Source: Pseudomonas massiliensis
GTDB lineage: Bacteria > Pseudomonadota > Gammaproteobacteria > Pseudomonadales > Pseudomonadaceae
DNA length: 64,000 bases
Direction: 5' to 3'
Assembly (NCBI RefSeq): GCF_000826105.1
Contig: NZ_CCYK01000005.1
Location: 124,001-188,000, forward strand
Under the pieces are notes generated by a model that saw only the letters and a program-made list of their open reading frames with translations, did no database searches and was not told where the DNA came from. Positions 9,389-21,040 of this stretch are shown here, piece after piece. The stretch's first letter is position 1; each line of letters starts with the position of its first letter. A program made the translations under genes and the position numbers.

Positions 9389-10560
9389 GCCTGGATGTCA
9401 TCATCATTGGCGCGGGCGCCGCTGGCCTGATGTGCGCGGCCACGGCCGCCGCGCGAGGCCGTCGGGTGCTGGTCATCGACCACGCCAACAAGGCGGGCAA
9501 GAAGATCCTCATGTCCGGTGGCGGCCGCTGCAACTTCACCAATATGTATACCGAGCCGGCGAATTTCCTTTCCCAGAACCCTCACTTCTGCAAGTCGGCC
9601 CTGGCCCGTTACACCCAATGGGACTTCATCGGCCTGGTAGCGGGCTATGGCGTGCCTTACCACGAGAAGAAGCTCGGCCAGCTGTTCTGCGACAACAAGG
9701 CCAGCGATATCCTCGGGTTGCTGCTGGCCGAATGTGAGCGCACCGGGGCTGAGGTTCGCCTGAATACCAGCGTCCAGGAAGTCATCGCGAACGCAGCCGG
9801 CTACCGCCTGCTGACCAGCAGCGGTACGCTCGATTGCGCTTCGCTGGTCGTGGCCACGGGCGGGCTGTCCATCCCGACCTTGGGCGCCACCGGCTTCGGC
9901 TATCAACTGGCGCGGCAGTTCGGGCACCAGGTGCTGCCCACCCGGGCCGGGCTGGTGCCCTTTACCATTACCGACCACTTGAAAGAGCTGTGCAACGCGC
10001 TATCGGGCACCTCCGTCGATTGCATCGCCAGCTGCAACGGCCACAGCTTCCGGGAGAACCTGTTGTTCACCCACCGGGGTCTCAGCGGGCCGGCCATTCT
10101 TCAGGTCTCGTCGTTCTGGACGCCGGGAGACAGCGTTTCGATCAACCTGCTACCTGACCATGACGCCCTGGCCTGGCTCGCAGCCCAGCAGGCCGAGCGC
10201 CCTAATGCTGAATTGCGCACCCTCTTGGGGGAAGTGTTCACGCGCAAGATGGCGCAGTTGCTCTGCGACCATGGGTTCGAGTCCAAGCCCATGAAGCAAT
10301 ACACCCCGATGCAGCTGCAGGAGGTCGCAGCCCGCTTGAGTGACTGGCAGGTCGTTCCCGCGGGAACCGAAGGCTATCGCACCGCTGAAGTGACGCTTGG
10401 CGGCGTGGATACGCGGGAAGTCTCCTCCAAGACCATGGAGTCCTTGAAAAGCCCGGGCCTGTATTTCATCGGCGAGGTGCTGGATGTCACCGGCCACCTG
10501 GGCGGATTCAACTTCCAGTGGGCCTGGGCGTCGGGCCATGCGGCGGGCGAGGTCTGTTGA
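9385..10560 (+). CDS. HI0933/YhiN-family FAD-dependent oxidoreductase
   Basis: This 391-residue flavoprotein begins with the dinucleotide-binding fingerprint IIGAGAAGLMCA and contains SGGGRCNFTN, the second family signature, followed by a C-terminal GEVLDVTGHLGGFNFQWA segment that closes over FAD. It is in the HI0933/YhiN (BaiN-like) family, for which the physiological substrate is generally unknown. It starts at a GTG overlapping the dbpA stop by four bases, suggesting a two-gene operon. No transmembrane segment is seen. Confidence 0.85.
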   Translation: MSLDVIIIGAGAAGLMCAATAAARGRRVLVIDHANKAGKKILMSGGGRCNFTNMYTEPANFLSQNPHFCKSALARYTQWDFIGLVAGYGVPYHEKKLGQLFCDNKASDILGLLLAECERTGAEVRLNTSVQEVIANAAGYRLLTSSGTLDCASLVVATGGLSIPTLGATGFGYQLARQFGHQVLPTRAGLVPFTITDHLKELCNALSGTSVDCIASCNGHSFRENLLFTHRGLSGPAILQVSSFWTPGDSVSINLLPDHDALAWLAAQQAERPNAELRTLLGEVFTRKMAQLLCDHGFESKPMKQYTPMQLQEVAARLSDWQVVPAGTEGYRTAEVTLGGVDTREVSSKTMESLKSPGLYFIGEVLDVTGHLGGFNFQWAWASGHAAGEVC

Positions 10561-10597
10561 GCCGCCGCCTTCGCCTATCGAAGTGATGCCCTGCAGG

Positions 10598-10643
10598 CAG
10601 GAGCCAGGAAGCTCAACAATGCATGAGCAGTCGTTGGTTCCTG
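10598..10643. repeat. Inverted repeat between convergent genes
   Basis: CAGGAGCCA at 10598 pairs with TGGTTCCTG ending at 10643, with GCTC/GAGC inside, giving an imperfect REP-like hairpin. It lies between the convergent flavoprotein and ParA genes and could act as a bidirectional transcription stop, though there is no strong T-run. Confidence 0.5.
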
Positions 10644-10649
10644 TTTCTG

Positions 10650-11420
10650 TCAGTGCCCTTCGAGCAAGTCATGCAGCTCCACGAACTGCTGGGTCAACTT
10701 ATGGCGCGAGTCAAAGTGAATCAGCGGCTTGTTCGCTTCGTGGGATTCGCGCATGCGCACAGAGCTGTTCAGGTACACCGGCAACACGGGCAGCCCTTCG
10801 GCCAGCAGCTCTTCAAGCATCTTCTGCGGCAAGGCCGCCCTGGGCTGGAACTGGTTGACCACGATACCTTCGATGGACAGGTCTTCATTGTGCTCGTCGC
10901 GCAGATCGCTTATCTCCTTGAGCACGGTGTACAAGGCCTGGCGGGAGAAGCTGTCGCAATCGAAGGGAATCAATACGCGGTCGGCTGCGATCATGGCCGA
11001 AACAGCATAGAAATTAAGGGCCGGTGGCGTGTCCACGTAGATCCGCTCGTACTCGTCCTCCAGACTGTCCAGTAACTTGCGCAGCTTGTTGATCTTGAAC
11101 TTGGCTTCCAGCTTGGGTTGCAGGTCCGCCAGCTCGGCCGTGGCGGTGACCAGATGGAGGTTATCGAACTCGGTCTCGTAGATATCCACCTCGTTCTTCT
11201 TCGCAAAGGGGCCGGATGCCAGGGTATTTCGGAAGAAGGTAGCTATGCCGGGAGGCACCTCCTCTCCAGCGAGCCCTGTCAGGTATTGAGTAGCGTTCGC
11301 CTGCGCGTCCAGGTCGATCAACAACGTGCGGTAACCCGCATTCGCACTGACCGCTGCCAGGTTACAAGCGATGCTGGATTTCCCTACACCGCCCTTCTGG
11401 TTGAACACCACCCGTCGCAT
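10650..11420 (-). CDS. ParA family ATPase (orphan)
   Basis: This 256-residue protein has the deviant Walker A motif KGGVGKSS at residues 9-16, LLIDLDAQANAT, and YVDTPPAL (switch II), the hallmarks of ParA/MinD ATPases that position cargo by ATP-dependent surface binding. No ParB partner or parS cluster is adjacent. An orphan ParA of this type occurs next to an MFS gene in other pseudomonads (PA5028-like, from memory), so it is part of the core genome and not plasmid debris. The cargo is unknown. Confidence 0.85.
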   Translation of the reverse strand: MRRVVFNQKGGVGKSSIACNLAAVSANAGYRTLLIDLDAQANATQYLTGLAGEEVPPGIATFFRNTLASGPFAKKNEVDIYETEFDNLHLVTATAELADLQPKLEAKFKINKLRKLLDSLEDEYERIYVDTPPALNFYAVSAMIAADRVLIPFDCDSFSRQALYTVLKEISDLRDEHNEDLSIEGIVVNQFQPRAALPQKMLEELLAEGLPVLPVYLNSSVRMRESHEANKPLIHFDSRHKLTQQFVELHDLLEGH

Positions 11421-11634
11421 CGCATCCTCCTGTTTGCCTTTGATTTATCCAAGCTAGATATGTACAGGGTCTAAGCGACTTTAACCACCTTTTACCTGGC
11501 ATAACGGCAGCCTTGTCTGCCTGAGCCAGCATTTATCGGGCCTCGTCGCGGAACAACCGTCCAGCCTCGCTCCTGCGACGGCAATGAAGTAACGCAAGTG
11601 GCGTAGCTCCATCTTGATATGTCCAGGCTATCAA

Positions 11635-11679
11635 ACAGGTTGAACAATATATTGGAAGTCCTGTTCAGCCGGCTATATT
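11635..11679 (+). promoter_or_regulatory. Candidate regulated promoter of the MFS gene
   Basis: A 30-base interrupted palindrome lies at 11635-11664: ACAGG, 5 bases, CAATATATTG, 5 bases, CCTGT. It overlaps the -35 of a plausible promoter, TTGGAA (11652-11657), 16 bases, TATATT (11674-11679), directed at the MFS gene starting near 11715. This geometry suits a dimeric repressor site. The regulator is not identified in the window. Confidence 0.5.
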
Positions 11680-11714
11680 CTCGATTCTCTCCTTCTTGAC
11701 TTGCGAGGCCCCTG

Positions 11715-12983
11715 TTGAAAAGGGTCGAGGCTCCCAGTTGTCCGTCGAATTCGGCCAATCCCGCGCCTGTGACAACCGCGCAATGGATCGAAAAAGGCAC
11801 GCCACTGTTCATGCGCACCGTAGCGGCGCTGTTCTGTGGCGGCTTCGCGACCTTTGCCTTGCTGTACTGTGTGCAGCCGATGATGCCCCTGCTTTCCGGG
11901 GAGTTTTCCATCAATGCCGCCGAGAGCAGCCTGGTGCTGTCGGTTTCTACCGCGATGCTGGCCATCGGTCTGCTGATTACCGGCCCGGTCTCCGACCGCA
12001 TAGGCCGCAAGCCGGTGATGGTGACAGCTCTGTTCAGCGCGGCCTTATGCACGCTGGCCAGCGCGCTGATGCCCAATTGGCCGACCATCCTGTTGACCCG
12101 CGCTCTGCTGGGGCTTTCACTGAGCGGGGTTGCGGCGGTAGCCATGACCTACCTCAGCGAAGAGATTCACCCGGACCACATTGGCCTGGCCATGGGCCTG
12201 TACATCAGCGGCAACGCCATTGGCGGCATGTCCGGCCGGCTGATTCTTGGAGTGCTCATCGACTATGTCAGCTGGCACACCGCAACCCTGGTAGTCGGCG
12301 GACTGGCCCTTGGGGCCGCCGTGGTATTTCTGAAGATACTGCCGCCTTCACGTAATTTCCGCAGCCGGACCCTTCACCCACGTAGCCTGCTGGAGGGTTT
12401 CGTCATTCACTTCCGGGACGCGGGCCTGCCGTGGCTGTTCCTGGAGGCCTTCCTGCTGATGGGCGGCTTCGTCACTCTTTTCAACTATATTGGCTACCGT
12501 CTGCTGGCCTCGCCCTACGACTTGAGCCAGGCGTCAGTGGGTCTGCTATCCGTTGTCTATCTGGCCGGTATCTACAGCTCGGCCCAGGTAGGCGCCCTGG
12601 CGGACAAGTTTGGTCGGCGGCGGATGTTCTGGGTCGCTATCACCGTCATGCTGGCGGGGTTGATGCTAACCATGCTGGCGCCTCTGAGCGCGATCCTGCT
12701 GGGAATGCTGGTGTTCACTTTCGGCTTCTTCGGCGCTCATTCCGTAGCCAGCAGCTGGATAGGCCGGCGCGCGACCCAGGCCAAAGGGCAAGCGTCCTCC
12801 CTTTACTTGTTCAGCTACTACCTGGGGTCGAGCCTGGCCGGAACCCTGGGCGGGGTGGCCTGGCACTATGGAGGCTGGCATGGCATCGGCGCGTTCATCA
12901 GCGCCTTGCTGGTCATGGCTCTGGCCGTAGCGGTGAAGCTGGCGCGGCTTGCGCTGCTACCAGCGAACCGGAAGCCTGCATGA
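11715..12983 (+). CDS. MFS transporter, YnfM type
   Basis: This inner-membrane major facilitator protein is 422 residues from the TTG at 11715 and has about 12 predicted helices. LYCVQPMMPLLS in helix 1 and SDRIGRKPVM (motif A) between helices 2 and 3 fit the YnfM/arabinose-efflux-like group. TTG 11715 has GAGG six bases upstream; an alternative GTG at 11769 would remove 18 residues that are not well conserved in the family, so the true start is uncertain. A palindrome-containing promoter candidate precedes it. The substrate is unknown. Confidence 0.75.
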   Translation: MKRVEAPSCPSNSANPAPVTTAQWIEKGTPLFMRTVAALFCGGFATFALLYCVQPMMPLLSGEFSINAAESSLVLSVSTAMLAIGLLITGPVSDRIGRKPVMVTALFSAALCTLASALMPNWPTILLTRALLGLSLSGVAAVAMTYLSEEIHPDHIGLAMGLYISGNAIGGMSGRLILGVLIDYVSWHTATLVVGGLALGAAVVFLKILPPSRNFRSRTLHPRSLLEGFVIHFRDAGLPWLFLEAFLLMGGFVTLFNYIGYRLLASPYDLSQASVGLLSVVYLAGIYSSAQVGALADKFGRRRMFWVAITVMLAGLMLTMLAPLSAILLGMLVFTFGFFGAHSVASSWIGRRATQAKGQASSLYLFSYYLGSSLAGTLGGVAWHYGGWHGIGAFISALLVMALAVAVKLARLALLPANRKPA

Positions 12984-12997
12984 TCCAGGTAGATCAA

Positions 12998-13062
12998 CCG
13001 GTAGGGGCCAGCGACTTGCAGTGGTTGCATTGTCGTTTCGCAAGCTTCACTGGCTCCTGCCG
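12998..13062. repeat. REP-type inverted repeat between convergent genes
   Basis: CCGGTAGGGGCCAGCGACT at 12998 and its imperfect inverse ending CACTGGCTCCTGCCGG at 13062 form a large hairpin in the gap between the MFS gene and the convergent OB-fold gene. It has the GTAGGAGCC core seen in the other repeats of this window. Confidence 0.65.
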
Positions 13063-13073
13063 GGGCGTGGGGA

Positions 13074-13463
13074 TTATTTCAGGAGCTGAATCAGGTCTAC
13101 GTCCACTTCCTGCTTGCCGTGGTCAAGGTCGACTTCGCCAAACAGGCGTACGCGCTGCTGGTCATTGATGTCCGCTGGCCATTTGTCGCTGTCGATATCC
13201 AGCTGGATACTGTCTTTGCCATCGGTGAACTCGTAGCGGTTGTCTTTTCCAGCGACGGCCAGTTTCTTGACGATACGCCCCTCCAACACAACGGGGGTGT
13301 CTTCGGCAGCGCTCAAAGCGGCCTTGACCGTTTCCACCGCGGTAGCGGCTGTGGCGCCGGTATTCGCGGCCTGGCCGCCTGGGCCAATAAACCCGGCGGC
13401 TTGGCTGTAGCCGTTAACGCCCAGCAGGGGCAGCAGGCAGATCGAAAGATAACGCAGTTTCAT
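13074..13463 (-). CDS. Periplasmic YgiW/YdeI-family OB-fold protein
   Basis: This 129-residue protein starts with a Sec signal peptide (MKLRYLSICLLPLLGVNGYSQA) and is followed by a bacterial OB-fold (BOF) domain at about residues 45-128, with VLEGRIVKKL, YEFTDGKDSIQLDID and VRLFGEVD strands typical of the NirD/YgiW/YdeI family. Members are periplasmic and linked to stress tolerance in enterobacteria, with unknown ligand. It is a lone minus-strand gene about 70 bases downstream of hemE. Confidence 0.8.
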   Translation of the reverse strand: MKLRYLSICLLPLLGVNGYSQAAGFIGPGGQAANTGATAATAVETVKAALSAAEDTPVVLEGRIVKKLAVAGKDNRYEFTDGKDSIQLDIDSDKWPADINDQQRVRLFGEVDLDHGKQEVDVDLIQLLK

Positions 13464-13533
13464 CGGAGTACCCTCGTGGCTGTCTTGATGAATACAGCCT
13501 AGCGAGGGTTGATGAATCCAACCTTAACTCAGA

Positions 13534-14607
13534 TCACGGCTGCGCGTGATAGACAGCAGACAGCTCATGCACTGCCTCGATGAACGCCCCGGCATGGGCC
13601 GGGTCGACTTCAGGAGTGATGCCGTGACCCAGGTTGAACACGTGCCCCGTACCATGCCCGTAGCTGGCCAGGATGCGCGCCACCTCGGCACGGATCGCCG
13701 CGGGCTTGGCGTAAAGCACGCTGGGGTCCATATTGCCTTGCAGCGCCACCTGGGTACCGACGCGCCGGCGAGCTTCACCAATGTCGCACGTCCAGTCCAG
13801 CCCCAGGGCATCGGCGCCTGCATCCGCGATGGATTCCAGCCAAAGGCCGCCGTTCTTGGTAAAGAGGATCACCGGGACCTTGCGGCCTTCGTGCTCGCGA
13901 ATGAGCCCGCTGACGATCTGCTTCATGTAGGCAAGCGAGAATGTCTGGTAAGCCGCCGAGGACAGGTTGCCGCCCCAGGTATCGAAGATCTGCACTGCCT
14001 GGGCCCCAGCGCGAATCTGCCCATTGAGGTAAGCGGTTACCGACTGGGCCAGCTTGTCGAGCAAGCGGTGCATGGCCTCCGGTTGGTCGTAGAGCATGGC
14101 CTTGGTTTTGCGGAAGTCTTTCGAAGACCCGCCTTCGACCATATAGGTGGCCAGAGTCCATGGACTGCCGGAGAAACCGATCAGGGGTACGCGACCATTG
14201 AGCTCGCGGCGGATGGTGCTGACCGCATCCATCACATAGCCCAGGTCCTGCTGAGGGTCCGGGATGGGCAAGGCGTCGATATCGGCTACCGTGTCGATGA
14301 CCTTGCGAAAGCGTGGGCCTTCGCCGGTTTCAAAGTACAGGCCCTGGCCCATGGCATCGGGAATGGTCAGGATGTCCGAGAAGAGGATGGCCGCATCCAG
14401 CAACGGATAACGATCCAGCGGCTGCAGGGTGACTTCACAGGCGAACGCCGGGTTCATGCACAGGCTCATGAAATCCCCCGCCTTGGCCCGGCTCGCCCGA
14501 TACTCGGGCAGGTAGCGGCCGGCCTGGCGCATCATCCACACAGGGGTGACATCCACCGGTTGCTTGAGCAGGGCGCGCAGGAAACGGTCGTTCTTCAAGG
14601 CAGTCAT
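13534..14607 (-). CDS. hemE: Uroporphyrinogen decarboxylase
   Basis: This 357-residue enzyme removes four carboxyl groups from uroporphyrinogen III to give coproporphyrinogen III in haem synthesis. The N-terminal signature [16 protein letters not shown] supplies the substrate-binding arginines, and [13 protein letters not shown] and the later GNMDP segment also match the family. Length is normal. It lies downstream of gltD on the same strand, but a strong hairpin terminator separates them, so it probably has its own promoter. Confidence 0.97.
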   Translation of the reverse strand: MTALKNDRFLRALLKQPVDVTPVWMMRQAGRYLPEYRASRAKAGDFMSLCMNPAFACEVTLQPLDRYPLLDAAILFSDILTIPDAMGQGLYFETGEGPRFRKVIDTVADIDALPIPDPQQDLGYVMDAVSTIRRELNGRVPLIGFSGSPWTLATYMVEGGSSKDFRKTKAMLYDQPEAMHRLLDKLAQSVTAYLNGQIRAGAQAVQIFDTWGGNLSSAAYQTFSLAYMKQIVSGLIREHEGRKVPVILFTKNGGLWLESIADAGADALGLDWTCDIGEARRRVGTQVALQGNMDPSVLYAKPAAIRAEVARILASYGHGTGHVFNLGHGITPEVDPAHAGAFIEAVHELSAVYHAQP

Positions 14608-14654
14608 GGGGGCATCCGCGAAAAAAGTGCGGGCATTTTCTCAGACGCCAGCGC

Positions 14655-14684
14655 AAAAGGCACGGCGTTGCGCCGTGCCTTTTA
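14655..14684 (-). terminator. Rho-independent terminator after gltBD
   Basis: AAAAGGCACGGCG, a three-base loop TTG, and CGCCGTGCCTTTT form a perfect 13-pair stem with a T-run on either strand. It sits between the gltD stop and the hemE start and would end the gltBD transcript. Confidence 0.85.
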
Positions 14685-14704
14685 TCAATCGCCTCGATTA
14701 AGGT

Positions 14705-16183
<1,479 letters not shown>

Positions 16184-16230
16184 TTACCACGGGCAGCCTG
16201 AGCTTATCGCTTGAAGCTGCCCGCCAGGGC

Positions 16231-19200
16231 TTATTGGGGGTTGGCAATGGTGCTGGACAGCAGCGACTTGAGGCTGGCTGCCTTGGGCTTGACCAGCCAG
16301 AAGCGGCGCACGTAGTCATCCAGGTTTTCCCAGAGGTTGCGCCCCCACTCGCTGTCGGTCTCGGCCACGTACTCGGCCAGCACGCTTTCCAGATGACTGC
16401 GATACGCTTCCATCGCTTCGCCGCTGATGCGCTGTATCTCGACCAACTCGTGGTTCACCCGGTCCACGAAGGTGTTGTCCTGGTCCAGTACGTAGGCGAA
16501 GCCCCCGGTCATGCCCGAGCCGAAGTTATAACCGGTCTTGCCCAGTACGCAGACGAAGCCGCCGGTCATGTACTCGCAGCAGTGATCGCCGGTGCCTTCC
16601 ACCACGGTATGGGCGCCGGAGTTGCGCACCGCGAACCGTTCGCCGGCCGTGCCGGCGGCGAACAGCTTGCCACCGGTAGCGCCATACAGGCAGGTATTGC
16701 CGATAATGGCGCTGTCCTGGCTCTTGAAGGGGCTGCCTTTGGGCGCCACGATCACCAGTTTGCCACCGGTCATCCCTTTACCCACGTAGTCGTTGGCGTC
16801 ACCTTCCAGGTACATGTTCAGGCCGCCGGCGTTCCATACGCCGAAGCTTTGCCCGGCAGTCCCCTTGAAGCGGAAGGTGACGGGCGCGTCAGCCATGCCC
16901 TGGTTGCCGTAGCGCTTGGCGATCTCCCCGGAAACCCGCGCGCCGATGGAGCGGTCGCAGTTGCACAGATCCAGGCTGTAATCGCCGCCGGTGCGGGCTT
17001 CGATGCCTGCCAGGGACAGCTCGACCATCTTCTCGGCCACCAACCCCTTGTCGAATGGCGGGTTACGCTCGGCCTCGCAGAATTGCGGCTTATCCGCCGG
17101 TACATGGGAACTGCCCAACAGCGGAGTCAGGTCCAGGTGCGCCTGCTTGGCGGTTTCGCCCGGCAGCACTTCCAGCAGGTCGGTACGCCCGATCAGCTCA
17201 CCAAGGCTGCGCACACCCAGGCGCGCCAGCCATTCACGGGTCTCCTCGGCCACGAAGGTGAAGAAGTTCACCACCATGTCCACGGTACCGATGTAGTGGT
17301 CCTTGCGCAGCTTTTCATTCTGGGTGGCCACGCCGGTGGCGCAGTTGTTCAGATGGCAGATGCGCAGGTACTTGCAGCCAAGCGCGATCATGGGCGCGGT
17401 ACCAAAGCCGAAGCTTTCGGCGCCCAGGATGGCCGCCTTGATGACATCCAGGCCGGTTTTCAGGCCACCGTCGGTCTGCACCCGCACCTTGCCGCGCAGA
17501 TCGTTGCCGCGAAGCGTCTGGTGTGTCTCGGCCAGACCCAGTTCCCAGGGGCTTCCTGCGTACTTGATGGAAGTCAACGGCGATGCACCGGTGCCGCCAT
17601 CGTAGCCGGAGATGGTGATCAGGTCGGCGTAGGCCTTGGCAACGCCAGCGGCAATGGTGCCCACCCCAGCCTCGGAGACCAGCTTGACCGATACCAGTGC
17701 CTGGGGGTTGACCTGCTTGAGGTCGAAGATCAGCTGCGAGAGGTCTTCGATCGAGTAGATGTCATGGTGCGGCGGTGGGGAAATCAGCGTGACGCCCGGC
17801 ACCGCATAACGCAGCTTGGCGATCAAGCCGTTGACCTTGCCGCCCGGCAACTGGCCACCCTCGCCGGGCTTGGCCCCCTGAGCCACCTTGATCTGCAACA
17901 CCTCGGCATTGACCAGATATTCTGGCGTGACCCCGAAACGGCCGGTAGCCACCTGCTTGATCTTGGAGCTGCGGATGGTGCCGTAGCGGGAGGGATCTTC
18001 GCCGCCCTCGCCGGAATTGGAGCGCGCGCCCAAGCGGTTCATGGCCTCGGCCAGGGCTTCGTGGGCTTCCGGGGAAAGGGCGCCCAGCGAGATACCGGCA
18101 GAGTCGAAGCGCTGAAGAATGGCACTTAGAGGTTCGACCTCGGCCAGGTCCAGCGGTTGATGGGTTTCGCGCACCTTGAGCAGGTCACGCAACATGGACA
18201 CCGGACGGTTGTCCACCAGCGCGGTGTACTCCTTGAATTTGGCGTAGTCGCCCTGCTGCACGGCGGCTTGCAGCGAGTTGACCACGTCCGGGTTATACGC
18301 ATGGTATTCGCCGCCGTAGACGAACTTGAGCAGGCCGCCTTGCTGGATGGGCTTGCGAGGGCTCCAGGCTTCCACCGCCAGGGCCTTCTGTTCGGCTTCC
18401 AGGTCGCTGAAACGAGCCCCTTGCAGGCGGCTGGCCACGCCACGGAAGCACAGACCGGTGACTTCGTCGGCCAGGCCGATGGCTTCGAACAGCTGGGCGC
18501 CGCGGTAGGAGGCAATGGTGGAAATCCCCATCTTGGAGAGGATCTTCAGCAGGCCCTTGGTAATGCCCTTGCGGTAGTTCTTGAACACCTCGAACAGATC
18601 GCCCAGCACTTCGCCGGTACGAATCAGGTCGCCGAGCACCTCGTAGGCCAGGAAGGGGTAGACCGCCGAGGCGCCGAAGCCGATCAGCACCGCGAAATGA
18701 TGCGGGTCGCGTGCCGTGGCGGTTTCCACCAGGATGTTGCTGTCGCAGCGCAGGCCTTTCTCCACCAGCCGGTGATGAACGGCGCCCACCGCCATGGCCG
18801 CGTGAGCGGGCAGGCGGCCCGGTGCGATGGCGCGGTCGCTGAGCACGATCTGGGTCTTGCCAGCGCGTACGGCCTCCTCGGCCTGATCGGCGATATTGAC
18901 GATGGCGGCTTGCAGGCCTACCTGCTCATCGTAGTTGAGGTCGATGAGCTGGCGGCCGAAACCTTCCCGCTCCAGGTTCATCAGGGCGCGCCACTTGGCC
19001 GGGGAGATCACTGGCGAGCTCAGGATCACCCGGGACGCATGCTCCGGGGACTCCTGGAAGATATTGCGCTCGGCGCCGAGGCAGATCTCCAGGGACATGA
19101 CGATGGCTTCGCGCAGTGGGTCGATCGGCGGGTTGGTGACCTGGGCGAACTGCTGGCGGAAATAGTCGTAGGGGGTGCGGACACGCTGGGACAGTACCGC

Positions 19201-20679
19201 CATGGGCGTATCGTCACCCATGGAACCGACCGCCTCGTAGCCCTGCTCGCCCAGCGGGCGCAGCACCTGGTCGCGCTCTTCGAAGGTGACCTGGTACATC
19301 TTCATGTACTGTTTCAGGCGATCGACATCGTAGAAGTCCGAGCCGTGGTCGTGGTCGTCCATCTTCGCCTGGATGCGCAGCGCATGCCGGCGCAGCCACT
19401 GCTTGTACGGGTGGCGGGACTTGAGCCGATCGTCGATGGCGTTGGTATCCAGAATCTGCCCGGTCTCGGTGTCCACGGCGAAGATCTGGCCCGGCCCTAC
19501 CCGGCCCTTGGCGATGACGTCTTCAGGCTTGTAGTTCCACACGCCGATTTCAGAGGCCAAGGTGATATAGCCGTTACGGGTGGTGACCCAGCGCGCAGGC
19601 CGCAAGCCGTTGCGGTCGAGCAGGCACACTGCGTGGCGGCCTTCGGTCATGACCACACCAGCGGGGCCATCCCAAGGCTCCATGTGCATGGAGTTGAATT
19701 CGTAGAAGGCCCGCAGGTCCGGGTCCATGGTTTCCACGTTCTGCCACGCTGGCGGAATCAGCATGCGTACGCCACGGAACAGGTCGATGCCGCCAGTGAC
19801 CATCAGCTCGAGCATGTTATCCATGCTGGAAGAGTCCGAACCTACGCGGTTGACCAGCGGCCCCAGCTCTTCAAGGTCAGGGATCAGCTCGTTGGCGAAC
19901 TTGGTGCGACGGGCCTGGGCCCAGTTGCGGTTACCTGTGATGGTGTTGATTTCACCATTGTGCGCCAGGAACCGGAACGGCTGTGCTAATGGCCACTTGG
20001 GCAGGGTATTGGTGGAGAAGCGCTGGTGGAACACGCAGATCGCCGTTTTCAGGCGCTCATCGCCCAGGTCCGGATAGAACGCCGCCAGGTCGGCGGGCAT
20101 CATCAGGCCCTTATAGATGATGGTCTTGTGGGAGAAGCTGCAAATGTAATGGTCTGTATCCTCGGCATTGGCGACAGAGGAACGACGACGCGCGCTGAAC
20201 AGCTTGATGGCGAACTCCTGATCGCTCAGGCCTTCCCCACCGACAAATACCTGCTCGATCTTCGGTAGCCGCTCCAAGGCCAGCCGGCCGAGCACGCTAG
20301 TGTTGATCGGTACTTGCCGCCAACCGACCAACTGCAGGCCCGCGGCGAGGATTTCCCGGTTCATGTTCTCACGGGCAGCTTCGGCGCGAGCGTCGTCCTG
20401 GTTCAGGAACACCATGCCCACTGCATATTGGCGGGGCAGCTCACGCTGGAAGTGCTCCTCGGCGATGGCGCGCAGGAACTGATCCGGTTTTTGCATCAAC
20501 AGCCCGCAGCCATCGCCAGTCTTGCCATCGGCATTGATGCCGCCGCGATGGGTCATGCAGGTCAAGGCCTCGATGGCCGTTTGCAACAGGTTGTGGCTCG
20601 GCTCGCCCGTCATATGGGCAATCAGGCCAAAGCCACAGTTGTCCTTGAATTCTTCGGGATGGTACAGACCTGTTTTCAT
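16231..20679 (-). CDS. gltB: Glutamate synthase (NADPH) large subunit
   Basis: This 1482-residue enzyme makes two glutamates from glutamine and 2-oxoglutarate. It has the class II amidotransferase domain with the nucleophile Cys15 in [12 protein letters not shown], so a 14-residue propeptide should be cleaved. A central linker domain follows, then the FMN-binding synthase domain with [11 protein letters not shown] and the 3Fe-4S cysteines in [15 protein letters not shown], and a C-terminal GXGXG beta-helix. A GTG two codons upstream (20685) is possible, but ATG 20679 fits the family. It heads the gltBD operon. Confidence 0.97.
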   Translation of the reverse strand: MKTGLYHPEEFKDNCGFGLIAHMTGEPSHNLLQTAIEALTCMTHRGGINADGKTGDGCGLLMQKPDQFLRAIAEEHFQRELPRQYAVGMVFLNQDDARAEAARENMNREILAAGLQLVGWRQVPINTSVLGRLALERLPKIEQVFVGGEGLSDQEFAIKLFSARRRSSVANAEDTDHYICSFSHKTIIYKGLMMPADLAAFYPDLGDERLKTAICVFHQRFSTNTLPKWPLAQPFRFLAHNGEINTITGNRNWAQARRTKFANELIPDLEELGPLVNRVGSDSSSMDNMLELMVTGGIDLFRGVRMLIPPAWQNVETMDPDLRAFYEFNSMHMEPWDGPAGVVMTEGRHAVCLLDRNGLRPARWVTTRNGYITLASEIGVWNYKPEDVIAKGRVGPGQIFAVDTETGQILDTNAIDDRLKSRHPYKQWLRRHALRIQAKMDDHDHGSDFYDVDRLKQYMKMYQVTFEERDQVLRPLGEQGYEAVGSMGDDTPMAVLSQRVRTPYDYFRQQFAQVTNPPIDPLREAIVMSLEICLGAERNIFQESPEHASRVILSSPVISPAKWRALMNLEREGFGRQLIDLNYDEQVGLQAAIVNIADQAEEAVRAGKTQIVLSDRAIAPGRLPAHAAMAVGAVHHRLVEKGLRCDSNILVETATARDPHHFAVLIGFGASAVYPFLAYEVLGDLIRTGEVLGDLFEVFKNYRKGITKGLLKILSKMGISTIASYRGAQLFEAIGLADEVTGLCFRGVASRLQGARFSDLEAEQKALAVEAWSPRKPIQQGGLLKFVYGGEYHAYNPDVVNSLQAAVQQGDYAKFKEYTALVDNRPVSMLRDLLKVRETHQPLDLAEVEPLSAILQRFDSAGISLGALSPEAHEALAEAMNRLGARSNSGEGGEDPSRYGTIRSSKIKQVATGRFGVTPEYLVNAEVLQIKVAQGAKPGEGGQLPGGKVNGLIAKLRYAVPGVTLISPPPHHDIYSIEDLSQLIFDLKQVNPQALVSVKLVSEAGVGTIAAGVAKAYADLITISGYDGGTGASPLTSIKYAGSPWELGLAETHQTLRGNDLRGKVRVQTDGGLKTGLDVIKAAILGAESFGFGTAPMIALGCKYLRICHLNNCATGVATQNEKLRKDHYIGTVDMVVNFFTFVAEETREWLARLGVRSLGELIGRTDLLEVLPGETAKQAHLDLTPLLGSSHVPADKPQFCEAERNPPFDKGLVAEKMVELSLAGIEARTGGDYSLDLCNCDRSIGARVSGEIAKRYGNQGMADAPVTFRFKGTAGQSFGVWNAGGLNMYLEGDANDYVGKGMTGGKLVIVAPKGSPFKSQDSAIIGNTCLYGATGGKLFAAGTAGERFAVRNSGAHTVVEGTGDHCCEYMTGGFVCVLGKTGYNFGSGMTGGFAYVLDQDNTFVDRVNHELVEIQRISGEAMEAYRSHLESVLAEYVAETDSEWGRNLWENLDDYVRRFWLVKPKAASLKSLLSSTIANPQ

Positions 20680-20787
20680 AGACACTTCTCACCAGGCTTG
20701 CTTCTCATGGAAGCAAATGCTCTTTAATTCAACCACTTACCATCCACGCCGAACGAACGCCAGCTTTGCGGGGGCAAAAGGGCAGTC

Positions 20788-20816
20788 ATTGTACACAGCA
20801 GGGCTGCGGGCCACAA
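20788..20816 (-). promoter_or_regulatory. Candidate sigma-70 promoter of gltBD
   Basis: On the minus strand TTGTGG is followed by 17 bases and TACAAT. Transcription would start near 20781 and give a leader of about 100 bases before the gltB ATG at 20679. Spacing is ideal; support is from motif match only. Confidence 0.5.
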
Positions 20817-20958
20817 ATATAAACGACCGAACAATGTATTTTGATGTCGCAAATTTGAACGCTTTTAGCAGCTTTATGAGGTAAGCAAGCTGCTCGAGTC
20901 AATGATTATTGGCCGTCGCGACAAGCTTTTGGCTCGCGGGCACTTTGGAGGGACACGA

Positions 20959-20987
20959 AAGCCCGCCGCGCAATGCGCGGCGGGCTT
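20959..20987 (-). terminator. Hairpin terminator after the damX-like gene
   Basis: AAGCCCGCCGCGC, loop AAT, and GCGCGGCGGGCTT form a perfect 13-pair stem 54 bases beyond the damX stop. The T-run is short, so its strength as an intrinsic terminator is uncertain. Confidence 0.7.
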
Positions 20988-21040
20988 GTGCAATCGACTC
21001 GGGGGACGTCTGGTGGTGGCGAGGGTGGGGCCACCGGCCT

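Larger units (their letters stand above)
20686..21040. other. Noncoding gap between gltB and damX
   Basis: This 355-base gap holds no convincing gene. It contains the gltB leader and a sigma-70 promoter candidate (20788-20816), an AT-richer stretch around 20815-20885, and the hairpin terminator of the damX-like gene (20959-20987). Confidence 0.7.

Noticed and set aside
16234..18129. 631-codon open frame on the plus strand
   Set aside because: It lies wholly opposite gltB, has His/Gln/Val-rich composition typical of antisense frames in GC-rich DNA, and no recognisable domain.
18157..19989. 610-codon plus-strand frame
   Set aside because: It is the antisense shadow of the gltB amidotransferase and central domains.
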